NCBI GenBank assembly: GCA_016946835.1
Contig: JACVTC010000030.1
Span: 1,278,501-1,342,500, forward strand
Length of the DNA: 64,000 nt
DNA from: Neocallimastix lanati (nom. inval.)
Lineage: Eukaryota; Neocallimastigomycota; Neocallimastigomycetes; Neocallimastigales; Neocallimastigaceae
Direction of reading: 5' to 3'
Shown here: in pieces, positions 24,029-37,149 of the stretch
Layout: each line of letters opens with the position of its first letter
How positions within the stretch are numbered: the stretch's first letter is position 1
Notes under the pieces: generated by a model
Databases searched by the model: none
Told to the model about the DNA's origin: nothing
What the model saw: only the letters and a program-made list of their open reading frames with translations
Position numbers and translations under genes: made by a program

Positions 24029-27000
24029 TTAATATAAAATAAAATGAAAAATAAAGATAAAAATTAAAAAAAATAATATAAAAATATAAATAATTTATAT
24101 ATATAAAATGTTTTTAATAAAAGGAATTTTATATACTAACCTTTAGTATTATCATAACATATCATTTAGCATTTATTTTTTTTTTAAAAATTCATTTTTT
24201 TTTATTCAATATTGACGTATTAGGATTATAAATCGAATTAAAATAAAGAAATAGAGTAATCATTAATATTTTCAACATTTTATCATTTTATTTTATGGGT
24301 TATAATCTATTGATTGATAAATATTTCATTATTTATACTTTCATTTAATATTTAATTTATCATATATTTTTTATTATTAAATTTATATATATACTTTTTA
24401 TTTTTATTTTTATTTTTTTTTAAATTTATTATTGCAATACTTATTATAATAATATATATAAATAGTGATATAAGGAATTTTTTTTAAGTTTGTTCTATAA
24501 TTAGAAGTATCACTTTAAATAATACTAAAATACTAACAATTTTTTAATTATGAATAATTTAAGGGATATGAAAAAAAAATAAAATAACATAAAATAATTA
24601 ATTAAAGAATAAATTCTAGACTATGATAGTATTGTTAGTCAGGTCATTTATTTTATTCACTATTATTTTTATTTAATTATATATTAATTATATACAATAT
24701 ATTTATTTTTAATAATATTATAGGTTTTATATATTCTTTTTTTTTTTTTTATCATTTAAATATTATATTATGTATTGGTCAGGGTTCTAATTCATTTATT
24801 TAAACCATATAATAATGTAGTATTCATTAATAAATTATAGAATAAAATATTTTTATTTTATTATAATTCTTTTAGTTTATTTAATTTTATTCTATTTTTA
24901 TTTTTTTTATATTCCATTTTTTATTTTTTATTTTATTTTATTTTATTTTTTTTTTAATTTTATTTAATTCCAATTATATTATTTTCCATTGAATTAAATA
25001 AATATAATATATATTGTTTTATAGGAGAATCATTTGATTTTAGAATTTTTTTTTTTTTTTTTCATAATTTTCATTTGTTAAAATATAATTGTAATATACA
25101 ATATACAATAAATGTAATTATTATAATTAACATATATTTCTAATAATTGTTTTAGAATTTTTTTTTTCATTTTTGATATATTATTAATTTAACTGTATTA
25201 AAGTAATATATATAATTAATATAATGTAATATAAATATTACTTTTTATTTGCTAGTTCTATCGAATAAAATATTTTTAGATAATATATAATATATAACTT
25301 TATAATTATTGTTTAACAATTGTTATTTTATAATTTTATATTATTTAATAAAGCTATTTCTATTATTAATTATTATTTAATATTTAATATTTATTATACA
25401 TTTATTTAATATTTAATATTTAATATTTAATACTTAATATTTAATATTTAATATTTATTATATATTATTTATTATATATTACTTATTTATTATTTATTAT
25501 ATATTACTTATTTATTATTTATTATTTATTATTTATTATTTATTATATATTATATATTATTTATTTATTATTCATTATTTATTATTTATTATATATTATT
25601 TATTATTTATTGTATTTCATAAATATTTAAAGTATTTCTTTAGAAAAAAATAATTTATAATTATTTAAAATTTTAAATAATATATATATTGAATATATTA
25701 TAATATATTACTAAATATACTGATATTTAAATAATATATATTAATACAGTGTATTTTAATATATTTGAACTATATTAAATATTCTTTTGTATGAAAAACA
25801 AGTAAAAACTTTTAAATTTTGAAATTATAAAATGAATGCAGTTATTGTAGGGTAAAATGAATTACAGAAAGAAAAAAAAATTTTATTTAAATACTTACCT
25901 TGAATTAGGGTGAAATTCTAAAACCCATTTAAATGTTTATTTTTATTTTTAAATATATTTTTATGAATTTCAATTTTTATGTGAGTTATATAAAAATATG
26001 TCTACTAACCTTTTTTTTTGGACATTCCATCTGTGATGTATCATCAATCTCATTACTTTTGTACCAAATATTTTAAAAATATTATGTGAATAACTAATAC
26101 TTATTAACAGTTGTAATACTTTATTTTGCTTTGAAATATCCAGTTATGTTAACAAAAAATAATTTTACTGTTAACATGACTATTGACTAAAAAATAAAAA
26201 CTAAAAAATTAAAAAAAAAAAAAATTAAATAATTTTTAATACTATTCATATTAATATATAAAAATATAAAAATACATTAATAATTATAGTTAAATAGCTT
26301 GAGTATTCCTGCATTTTGCCATAAAAAATTTTTTTTTTATTTTTGTAAATTACTAAAAAAAAAAAAAGTATTTGATATAGAGATAAAATTATTAAACTTA
26401 AAACGTTGATAATTAACAACGACTTAATTATTATATCAAATTTTTATGGACCAATTTAGCAGTAACAACAAAAAAAATATATATAATCGATAAAAATTAG
26501 ACAAAAGTGTTAAAATAGATCCAAACGTATGGGAAATAGATATTATATATATATATTTTTTGAAAGCTATACTCTCATATTATGGATGAAATGTGGTTGA
26601 AGAGAAAAAAATCTTATAATTTTGTAAATCTTTTCTTAATAAAATCTTTTTTTTTTTTTTTTTTTTTTATTTCATTAAACACTAAATAATTATTAACAAT
26701 TTTATTTGTTTAATGTTTAATATTAAGCTTAATTTAATATTTAATGTTTTTTTTTATTTTTTTTAAATTTTAATTTAAATTTAGATTTTTTTAGTTATAT
26801 TGCTATATAATATATTGGAATATATTGGAATATATTATATATTTAATATATTGTTAATATATTATAATTTTTTAGGTTATTCTTTTTAAAATATAATAAA
26901 TTATATATATAATATAATGTAATATATTAAATATATAATAGTATATTTTTTCTAATAAAATAATTACTTTCTATTTTTAGAAATAATTGTATAAATCGGA

Positions 27001-27403
27001 TATTATCTAGATATAAATTCCAATATAAGCAATATATTATCAATTGACTATTAATATATATCATTTTTAGTTCAATGAATGGTAAAGTCATTTAATAACT
27101 GACTTTTTTTTTTTTAATCTGAATATAATGAAATAAATTTTGTGAATAAGAAAAAAAATAATTAAAATTAATAATTAATGATAATAATTAATAAAATAAT
27201 TATTTAATAAATTTTGTTCATTTATAGAAAAAAGTTATTAATTATAAAAAAAAAAAGTTAAAAATGCTATATACCATACTATAAATTAAAATTTAATAAT
27301 TCTGTGTTAACAAATATAAACTAATAAATATAAAAGTATAAATGTTAAAAAACTAAATATATTATACAAATTAAAATAAATATTGAATAAATAATAAAAT
27401 AAG
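22961..27403. other. 4.4-kb gene-poor AT-rich region
   Basis: No gene could be supported. Contents: AAT tract at 23987-24027; T and A homopolymers; a TATTTAATATTTAATATT / TTATTTATTATT array at 25370-25615; and a hairpin with perfect 9-bp arms ATGTTAACA (26146-26154) and TGTTAACAT (26169-26177). A slightly less AT-rich stretch at 26010-26180 has no open frame of note. Confidence 0.65.
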
Positions 27404-27656
27404 AATAATAAATAATAAATAATAATAAATAATAAATAATAAATAATAAATAATAAATAATAAATAATAAATAATAAATAATAAATAATAAATAATAAAT
27501 AATAATAAATAATAAATAATAAATAATAAATAATTAAATAATAAATAATAAATAATAAATAATAAATAATAAATAATAATAAATATTGATAATAAATAAT
27601 AAATAATAAATATTGATAATAAATAATAAATAATAAATAATAAATAATAAATAACA
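27404..27656. repeat. AAATAAT heptamer array
   Basis: About 35 AAATAAT units with occasional AAT or TTAAATAAT variants and two TATTGAT interruptions (near 27585 and 27612). Read on the minus strand it yields an Ile/Tyr/Leu string that is not a protein. Confidence 0.93.
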
Positions 27657-29049
27657 TAATATTAATAATATATAATTATAAAAATTTCAAGATTTTTAAT
27701 TTCTAAAAGTATCAATAGAAATTACTTCTAAATTAAGGCGAAGTATTTGGAATTAATGATATGTTATATTTATGTAGTATGAATTATTGATAATCAAACA
27801 TACATACAAACAAAAAGACATTTTTTTAATTAATCTTTAATAAATACATTTAGAAGTAGATTAGGTACAGATAAAGATTATCGATTTCATCCTATATACT
27901 CTATTATACCATCAAATAAAGCACAACTTCAAGATTATGTAGTAATATTGATTAATAATAAAAGTAAACTATAATTTCATCAATTTTAAAAACAATACTA
28001 TTCTATAATTATTTTATTTTTTTTTTTTTTTTTATCAAAGTTAATTATCTTTCTATTACTAATATTATACTTCTATTATGCAACGGATATGGATAGAATT
28101 TTTTTTTTATACTTAAAAAAAATAATAATAATAAATAATAATAATAATAATAAAATAAAGGATTTTTGAGTAGTTATAATTAATTTACTCTTAATATTAA
28201 TTAATAATATATTATCATATATATTGTAATAAATATAAAATTATATTTATATTTTAATTTTTATTGTTATAATTAAATATGTTTATAAAATATATATATA
28301 ATGAAATACATATATAAGAATATATTATAATATATGTAATATTAACATTTCATATTTATTAATTTTTTTAATTATTTTTTTACTATATAAGAATGAATTT
28401 TTCACTTTCTATTACAAAAATTTTTTTATTGTTGTTTTAAAATTTTATATCTTTTCTTTTTTTTATTAAATTTTTTTATTTGATATAAGAAAATTTTTGA
28501 AAAGAGGAAGATTGAATTTTATTATTTAAAATTTGTTTTAAATATAATCTATTAATAATAAGTTTAATACGTTTTTATATCAAAATAAAAAAAAAAAAAA
28601 GTAGAGAAATATTGATCGTAAAAACTTAAACAAAATAGAACAGCGACAAAAGTATTTCCTAATAAAGGAATTTTTTTTATTTTTACATTAATAAAATCAT
28701 TATTGTAATATATTCACCAATGCTTTTTTTATCAAATAAAAATAGTTTAAAAACAGAAGGAAATTTATTTAGTAAAAGACAAGATAGAAATAACGACAGA
28801 AATAATTTATTAGGCTTAATCAAAAAATAAAAAAAAAAAAAAAAAAAATTCAACAAATTAAAATTAAACTTTAATACTTTTCTCTATTTTTTCTTTTCTT
28901 TTCTTAAAACAATATTCAACAAATAAAATATTTTTATATTAGTTTTTTATAATTTAAATATTAATATATATAACTTAATTTAAATCATATATTTATTTAT
29001 TTTTTTGTTAATAATATAATAAAAATGACTTTTGTAGACAATGTCTTTT
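27657..29049. other. Spacer upstream of the cyclin gene, with a short coding-like patch
   Basis: Mostly noncoding AT DNA. At 27850-27972 the plus strand reads TFRSRLGTDKDYRFHPIYS..IPSNKAQLQDYVV with balanced codons and then a stop. This may be the remnant of an exon, since a poly-T tract follows and no continuation is seen. The family is not recognised. Confidence 0.5.
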
Positions 29050-29066
29050 GTTGCCTTTAAGGCAAC
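29050..29066. promoter_or_regulatory. GTTGCC-N5-GGCAAC palindrome upstream of the cyclin gene
   Basis: GTTGCC (29050-29055) and GGCAAC (29061-29066) form a perfect inverted repeat 227 bp before the cyclin ATG. The two halves equal the RFX-type X-box half-sites, but the 5-base spacer is longer than the 1-3 bases usual for an X-box. It stands out because nearly all surrounding bases are A or T. Confidence 0.4.
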
Positions 29067-29292
29067 GTATATGATATTGTTTTTAGAAATTATAATTTGA
29101 ATAAAAAGAATAATAATATAATAATTTATATTATTTATTCTCTTTATTTTTATTAAAAGAAAGAAAGAAAAAACATAATAAAAAAAATTAGAGAAAAGAA
29201 TACCTAAAACAACAATATATATTTATATAAATATAGATAAATTTTATTTAAAAAAACTCCACATTTGAATTTTAATAGAAATAATATTCAAA

Positions 29293-31458
29293 ATGGATAC
29301 AATAAATTTAAATCAATCATACCAAACTTTTAATTTTATCAAAAATTTAAAGACAAGAATAAACAACATAGAAAATGTTAAAACAAATATTGAATACTTA
29401 GAAAAAATTGAAAACTCTTTTACAAATGAAGAAATATTATATGGTAAATATAAGTTGTATAATAAAAAATATTAATATAATTTTTTACTATTTAAATTAG
29501 AATCTTGTATCATAAAATTTTTATATATATTAATATAATATGAATTTCATATATATTAATATATCCATATATCGAAAATATATGGTGTATTTTTTATTTA
29601 TATTTATATTTATATTATATTTATATTATATTTATATTTATATTATATTATAATTTATTATATTTTATTTTAAATTATTAAAATTCGAAATACAATATTT
29701 TTTTTTTTTTCAAAAAAAGATATTGCTGTTGCTTTATTAAACTATATATGGCCAATTTCTCAAGAAAATATAAGAAATAATGCATTAAAAAGGTTTATAA
29801 AGCATGTTATAAAATATTCTAATACAACAATATTAATTTATATTTCAGCTGTATATTATTTGTTAAATTTGAAGGATAATGTTAAATTTAATAATTTATT
29901 AAAGAGAATTCAATTGGAAATAGAAAATACTAAACAGGAACAAGGATTTATAAATGATGGAAATCTTAATGAAAGATGTTGTAATTGCTGTGGAGCATAT
30001 ACTTCATGCTATAAAAGCGATACTATTGTTTGTAAGTGTCGTTTATTCCTTATGAGTCTTGTATTGGCATGTAAATTTGGTCAAGATAAAAATTATTCCA
30101 ATAAAGCCTGGTCAAAAATTTCAAAATTTTCAGTAGAAAATATTAATTATAATGAAAGATTCTTTTTAAAACTAATTGACTACAGGTTATATATTAAGAA
30201 TGAATCTTATCAAGCCTTTACTTCTTTGATAATAAATCATATTATTAATATGAAAAATCAAAAGAAAAAATTACAATATAAGGAATTATTGAATTTATCC
30301 AAAATTAATACAGGTAATGTCAATAATACTCAAGAGTGGAAGAAAAATTTAGAAAAGAAAACAATGCTTATTAGGAAGATTAAACAATTGGAAGTCATTA
30401 AACAAGCTAAAATTAAGTATCAATCCATTCAAAATTCAAGTGATAATTCATTAATGAATTCTGGTAGATTTATAGGAAAGAGTAGTAATGCTCAATCCTC
30501 TATTCAAAAATGTTCACCTATGGATATACGTCAGTTATTAAATAATACTAGATATACTGAGTTAGAAAATAACCAAAAACTTTTGTCAATGAAAAATAAT
30601 AGTAGTTATAATAATAATAATGGATCAAGTATCATTAATGAAAATACAATTAAATGTAATCAATCTAATGCAAATAATTCAATAAATGTAGCTGCAATTT
30701 CACCAATATCGCCATCTGGATTACCAATTTCAAATATTAATAATAATGTAAATGGTAATGGCATTAACAATGTAATTTTAAATAAAGATGGTAGTATGAA
30801 AGTCAATAAAACTTATTTATCAAACAAGCGAAAATTAATATTACCAATATTAAAAAGTTCTGAATTAATTCAAAATAGAAAAAAGGAAGAAAGTCAATCA
30901 AAAAAGAATATTGGATCACAGACGAATACTCAACCGAATCATTTAACATTAGAGAATTTTTCAAGTTTTATGAAATTTTACAGTTGTATTAAAGAAAAAC
31001 TTTCCAGTAGTGATGAGTCCGTAATTAAAGCTACAGGTTCTTATAAAGTATTAGAAATGGCACTCAAATTAACCACAGCTAAAAGAGTTCCAGATGCATT
31101 AAAACTTTTAAATCATGTCATTTATGGAACAATGGATATTTGCAAAGAAATTATTTCTTTAGCTCTTAAAGGACAAAAGAAGAATGCTTTAATTTATATT
31201 TATTTATTGACACCATCTGAAATTCAATATTATAATAAAAATCTTAAGACTTCTTCACTAAAGTCTTTAACTCCACAAGATGTATTATCAGTTGTATCAA
31301 TTTTATTAAATTGTGTTCATAAAGGATATAATAGCACTCAAGAAGTTAAAAATGATCTATTAGCTAATCTTGGTCAAGAAAGCCAAGTTAATAATTCATC
31401 ACAAAATTTGCTTTTAAAATTTATTCAAAATATTAATAATAGTTTATCTAGTAATTGA
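29293..31458 (+). CDS. PHO80/PCL-type cyclin
   Basis: Two exons, 29293-29443 and 29720-31458, join in phase across a 276-bp GTAAAT..AAG intron to give 629 residues. Residues about 51-210 form a PHO80-like cyclin box. The first helices (DIAVALLNYIWP.., about 51-100) are followed by CRLFLMSLVLACKFGQDKNYSN and AWSKISKFSVENINYNERFF..LIDYRLYI, close to the PCL/PHO80 pattern. Such cyclins activate PHO85/CDK5-type kinases in phosphate signalling, polarity and the cell cycle. Odd features: an insertion with seven Cys at 137-157 (RCCNCCGAYTSC..CKC) inside the box, and a long Asn/Ser-rich C-terminal half with a helical segment at about 490-610 of unknown role. An X-box-like palindrome lies upstream. 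The partner kinase is not in the window. Confidence 0.85.
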
Positions 31459-31693
31459 TGAGTTTTTAATTTTATATGATGGCGTATCACATAATTAATT
31501 AATATTATATGATATATCACATTTAATTAATGAACTTTTTAGTTATTAAATTTATTATTATTATTATTAATTATTAATTATTAATTTTATTATTATTATT
31601 TTTTTTCTTTAATATAAAAAATTGATTATAAAAAGAAAAAAATAATTATATAAATTATATTTTAATAATTAAAAGAAAGATTTTTTTTTTATA

Positions 31694-31726
<33 letters not shown>

Positions 31727-31752
31727 AAATCAAAGCATAAAATATAGAAAAG

Positions 31753-31784
<32 letters not shown>

Positions 31785-32349
31785 TTGAAATTGAATTAAG
31801 TTAAAAATTTTATGATTGTATTTTTTTTTTTTTTTTCTTTTCTTTTTACATTTAATACATATATATAAATTAACCCTATTTTTATTTAAAATAATAATAA
31901 ACCCTTTTTATATATCAATTTGTTAGTATTTTTTTTTTTTAAATTACTTTTTTTTTTTTTTTTTTTTTTTTTTAATACTTACATATAAAAAATTTTCGTT
32001 TATTTATTTAATTATATTAATAAAAAAAAATATATATATATATATATATAATAATAATATATATATAATTATATAGAATAAAATTGTTATTATCTTTTTA
32101 TTACAAATATATTTTTGTTTTTATTTTTTATTTTTTTTTATTAAAAAATTTTTATATTTTGTATAGTAATTTAAATAATTAATAATTTTTTTTTTCTGTA
32201 TATAAATTTATTTTTTTAAATATATCAATTTTTATAACATTAATTATATAAAATTTTGAAATTATAGGTGTATTTTTTTTTTTTTTTTTTTTTTTTTTAT
32301 TTTATTTTATTGAAAACATTTATTGTATTTAATTAACGCTTTTTATTAT

Positions 32350-32382
<33 letters not shown>

Positions 32383-32589
32383 AAAAAATAAAAGTATTAA
32401 TGATGAAAGTAGTAGTAAAGTAGTAATGAAGTGTATATTATTATTATTATTAATAATAGTGTTAGTGTTGTTAATAATAGTCATAGTATTAATAGTGAAA
32501 AATAGGAATATTAATAGGTAGTGATTGTGAAAATAATAATATCATTATATATCGTTATTAAAAAAAATGTTAAGTGAATAGGTTAATTA
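31459..32589. other. Noncoding homopolymer-rich spacer
   Basis: Contains some of the longest A and T runs of the window (for example A near 31695-31725, T near 31948-31973 and 32273-32299, A near 32350-32380). No gene seen. TATGATGGCGTATCACATAA and TATATGATATATCACATTTAATT just after the cyclin stop are related phrases. Confidence 0.7.
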
Positions 32590-32742
32590 ATTGATGAAAG
32601 TCATGTTAATAGGAGTGGGAGCTTTAATGTTGAAAAAATGCAGTAAGATAGGCTAGCAGGCAGGGCTAATGTCTCTCAGAAGTGAAGAAAGGGTTGATGG
32701 AAAAGGAATAGCTAGAAAACTATAATTAGTACACCTGATATA
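32590..32742 (+). mobile_element. LINE copy F, left remnant up to the insertion point
   Basis: CAGTAAGATAGGCTAGCAGG..GGGCTAATGTCTCTC is the end of an ORF2 (compare VRQASRANVS in copy B at about 2965). It is followed by the left arm (32714-32735) of a palindrome whose right arm is at 36348-36370, after copy D. Removing copy D and one 13-bp duplicate restores one continuous 3' UTR. Confidence 0.78.
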
Positions 32743-35700
32743 TAGTTTTCTTTTTGGGGAATTAAATGCACTATTGGTAATATGTATGTTCCTACGGTCA
32801 CTTATAAGGAAGAAAGAACGAATACCTTTTCTGAAAATTACTAATTGGATAAAGAAACATACTAATACTCTTTCTATTCTTATAGGTGACTTTAATATGT
32901 CTAAATCCCAATTAAAAAGTTTACTTAATAAATCATCTCATCAGTGGTTCACTAAAAACTTATCAGGTCTCGATTTCACCTGGACTCGGGATTGATCATG
33001 CTTTATTTAATTGTAAAAATGAAGGAATACATTAATAAGGTATCTGTTTGTAGTACATTCAATGATATTTCTGACCACTTCCCCTCTTATCCTTTTCTGT
33101 AAGAAAGATGACTTAGAAGGTTTTCGTGCTCCTACTCCATCTAGAAGATTCAAGTGGTCCCAACACATGTGTAATGAAAAACATAATGAAATATTTTCAA
33201 GTAACTACTTCTCAATTCTTCTTAATGAATTTAATGATAATAAAGAATTAAGTTCTAATGAAATGGTAAATAAATTTATAGAAACAGCTAATAAAGTTGG
33301 TGATAAAGTTCATGCTAGAGTTCCTTATGATCTTAAAGGCTCCGCTTTCCACTGCCCTTATTATATCAAGAAACTTTCTCATGAAAAGCATGTTGCATTT
33401 AATGAAATCAAAAATTTTTTCTTTAGGTCCTAATCTTGAAAAGCTTGAAGAATTTTTAAAAATTGCTTCATGAATATAAAAATATATGTAGTAAAGTCAG
33501 GCCAATTAAGTTTTCTATTAAATCAAAACAATTTCATCAGTCAATAAGTATTTGCATGTAATGATTTTCGTAATAAAAATGCTAGGAGTGTTTGGTTAAA
33601 ATTAAAGAAGCTATCTCACCCTATGTACTCTAATTCTATTTCGTCAAGCGTTTTAAAGGACAAGCAGGGTAACTTTTTATTTTCTCATTCGGGATCAATT
33701 GAATCGATTTGCTGAACATTATAGTGAACTAGCTTCTGATGTTACTCAACATACTCTGAATAATGAATACTGGATAAACTTTATTTGGAATTAATCCTAA
33801 TAATAATCCTACTTGGGATATTAATGATCCTATTACTATGGAAGAAATTCAAAACACTGTGTTTGATATGAAAAATAATAAAGCGCCTGGCCCCGATGGT
33901 ATTCCAATTAAATTTTTTTTAAAGCCTTCTTTAGTAAATCTGTTTTATCCGATAATCAAGATGATTCTTCAGTTGTTCACTACTCCAATTATGCTAAATG
34001 TTTACTTTCATTATTTAACAAAATCTGGGATGGTGATTTCCCTGAAGAGTGGAATTCGGCTTCTATAATATCAATTCCAAAAAAAGGAGATCTTTCAGAT
34101 TGCAATAATTATCGTGGTATTTCTCTTATTAATGTTGGCTTAAAAATTATTTCAAAGATTGTTACTAATAGACCTGAACAATTTGGATTTAGAAATAAAG
34201 AAGAATGCATAAATTTATATATTTCAATTAGAAAAATATGTCAAAGAAGAAAATTTCAAGGAAATTTTTTTTTTACTTATCTTGCTTTTCTTGATCTTAA
34301 AAAAGCCTATGATTCAGTACCTATCTTTTAATATTTTGACCAAATTATATAACTTAGGAACTAGAGGTAAATGTCAACTTTTTTTAAGGAACCTTTATCT
34401 ATCCTCTAAAGCTCGTGCTTTTTTTTAATAGTAATCTCTCAGAAGAATTTTCGATTAATCGTGGTGTTAGACAAGGATGCCCTCTATCTTCTATTTTATT
34501 CAATTTTGTTCATTAATGATATACTGGATAATTGTGATAAGTATGGTGTAAATTTAGATTTTCAATATTGTTATGGTGGACTTTTTGCGGATGATATTGT
34601 TTTAGTTGCTCCATCTAAACAAGCTCTTAAGAAAATTTTTTAAATAAAAGTTCATGAATGGGCTATTAAAAATGAAATTACTTTTGGAATTAATAAGTGT
34701 TCTATTCTTATTGTAAAACTGATTAAATTTGTTAAAACCGATAAATTATGAAGATCCATCTTTCTTTATTGGTAGTAACAAATTACCTAAAACTGACAAT
34801 ACTATACTTATCTTGGTATTCCTTTTGATGAATCTTTAATCAACGAAACCGATACAATCTAAATTAAACAGTAATTTAAATGTCAAGTTAAATTCGTACT
34901 TTCGATTTCTTATTAATTAATAAATTTATTCCTCTCCCATTGAAGAAATATGTTTTAATTTCGTATATTCTTAGTTCTTGTTATATATTATACTCCTCTC
35001 TTTGGTTCAAATAAGAGAAGATGTTCAAAAGCTCAAAAAAAAATTATTAATTATTAATAGAGGACTTTATTGGAGTTATGGATTTTAATCTCGTAATTCT
35101 TCTGTTAGTCTCTATGATATTACTCGTGAATTGAGAATACCTCCTCTTTCAGCTATCTGTGCTATATCTCAATGATGTTGCTTTTGAAAATGGAAAAGCT
35201 CATCATGCATCATGTATTATTAATCATCTCTCTAATAATATTCCTACTATGTCACATTACTCATGGACTAAAAGAATCAAGGACTTTGGATAAGAAATTA
35301 AATGGTAAAAAAAAAAAAAAAAACAAATGAAATAAAAAAGTTTTATTGGGAAAGAGATGTTTTCAAACCCTCAAAAGCTTAAAAAAAAAAAAAGCAATTA
35401 TTTACAAGGAGAAATAATTTCGGATTTATTTCAGAAATCAAAAAACTTAACATTTCAATATCCTAAGTATCAGTTGGGATTCTTTTGGATTTCTCGAATT
35501 AGGTGGGGGTTTTAAATTTAACATGAGTATTTTTCCATTAATAGAAAAAATAATCTCAGAAGATTACCCTAAATGTTGCCCTTGTGGTGGTGTTAGTGTA
35601 CCTAGCTTTTCTCACTGGATTTTTGCCTGTAAAGAATTGGAAAATTACAGAAATAAATGAAATAAATCTTTACCTTTTTTAGATGATCTCTTTTTGAAGT

Positions 35701-36334
35701 TTGCAATGACAATTGAACAAAAATCCTTGGATGTTTCTTTAGATTCAGAAAAGGATTATGTTAATAATATTAATTACTTCATATTTGAGTGCTCTTCATG
35801 GCGGGCGTTCAATATATGAAAAAAAATTAAAGTTAATGATGGGGAACAAAGACAATTAGTTGACAATATTTTTAAACAAAGTTCAACTTCGTCAACTGTT
35901 CCGTATTATTTTGTGGGGATTGCGGAGTTTCTAACAAACGTAATACCTTTAATTTATCGATCTTTTTAGATTGATGATGAAATGATATTCCGTTGAATCT
36001 ACCGTTGCCAAGAGCGTCGACGTCGAAATGATAAGGCATGGATTTTCACCTCCCGGTGAAAGAACTGGTGAAAGAACTGATACAGATTCGTTAGATAATA
36101 CTAATCCTGAAATTATTACTCGCAATAATGGACGGACGTGGTGTTATCATCGAGGAATGGGAAAAGTTAGAAGCTATTGCTTCTAACGCACTTTTATAAT
36201 TTTATAATAAATAATATTTTATTTCATGTATTTTATTTTTTATTTTTATTTTTATTTTTCTTTAAAATCATATAATTTTATTATTATTATAAATTAAATA
36301 TAGTTTTCTCTAAGTCTAAAAAAAAAAAAAAAAA
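32743..36334 (+). mobile_element. LINE copy D, 3.6-kb insertion with 13-bp target duplication
   Basis: A third LINE family. TACACCTGATATA flanks it at 32730-32742 and 36335-36347, the latter directly after the poly(A) (36318-36334). Order of parts: endonuclease (LIGDFNMSKSQL at about 32880, FTWTRD at about 32980), RT (NKAPGPDGIPIKFF at about 33878, LDLKKAYDSV at about 34292, GVRQGCPLSS at about 34465, GGLFADDIVLVAPS at about 34577 with an intact ADD triad), a Cys/His cluster (CCPCGG..SHWIFACKE at about 35574) and an ORF end near 36180. Many frameshifts, often at A or T runs, make it inactive. A perfect stem-loop GTTAGAAGC-TATT-GCTTCTAAC lies at 36166-36187. The 5' end is truncated within the endonuclease. 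Confidence 0.92.
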
Positions 36335-36735
36335 TACACCTGATATAGGTGTTACTAATTATAGTTTTCTGTAATTCTGGTGATAATCGATGATTATCCT
36401 TTCTAAAATGGCTTCTAGTACGGAAAATTGTAATACTGGAAGACTGTAGAAAAGTGAACTTGAGGTTTTTTTTTTTTTTTTTTATTGTTTTTAGATTTGG
36501 ATATGTGGTAACATTGGAATTGTAGAATTAATTAAAATAATAAACATGTAGTTTCTACATATGATCATTGTAATGAATCTATTGTATTTTTTTTTACGTT
36601 AGCATTATTTTATATATATATGTATTTTTTTCTATAGTATTATTATTATATTCACATAATTATTGCAAAACTGGAAATGTAAGGAGATTGATTCACTCCA
36701 AAGTTTGTATTTAAGACTTTATTATTTTAAAGGGA
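36335..36735 (+). mobile_element. LINE copy F, right remnant (3' UTR)
   Basis: Starts with the second target duplicate, then the right palindrome arm GGTGTTACTAATTATAGTTT (36348 onward). It runs through a T-rich region into the block shared with 15246-15460. It is the 3' UTR of the LINE interrupted by copy D. Confidence 0.75.
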
Positions 36736-36750
36736 TGGAAATCTTTTTAT

Positions 36751-36797
<47 letters not shown>

Positions 36798-37149
36798 ACT
36801 AATATTTTTAATTTACCTTTACATTTTAGTTAAATATATAATTATTCTACAAAAAATTATTACATTATACCGAGCTTTATTAATCGTATAGAAAAAAAAA
36901 ATAATAAAAAGATGATTCATTATAATAAAATATACAACTGGTTTATTTTACTTAAATAATTATCAAATACAACCCAAAGAAAAAATTTAACATATTATTT
37001 TATTATTTTAATTATTATTATTATTTTTTTTTTTTTAGTTTTTTTTTCTATATTTATTGTTTTTATTTTATTTATTTTATATTTATATTCTTAGTTTTTA
37101 GTATTTTAGTTTTATATTTCATTTATATCAATTTGTAATCTGTTTCATT
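36736..37149. other. Noncoding T-rich spacer
   Basis: A T run of about 44 (36751-36794) followed by AT-rich DNA. No gene seen. Confidence 0.7.

Noticed and set aside
27307-27657. Ile/Tyr/Leu-rich 116-codon open frame on the minus strand
   Set aside because: Produced by the AAATAAT heptamer array. It has no start context and no complex sequence.
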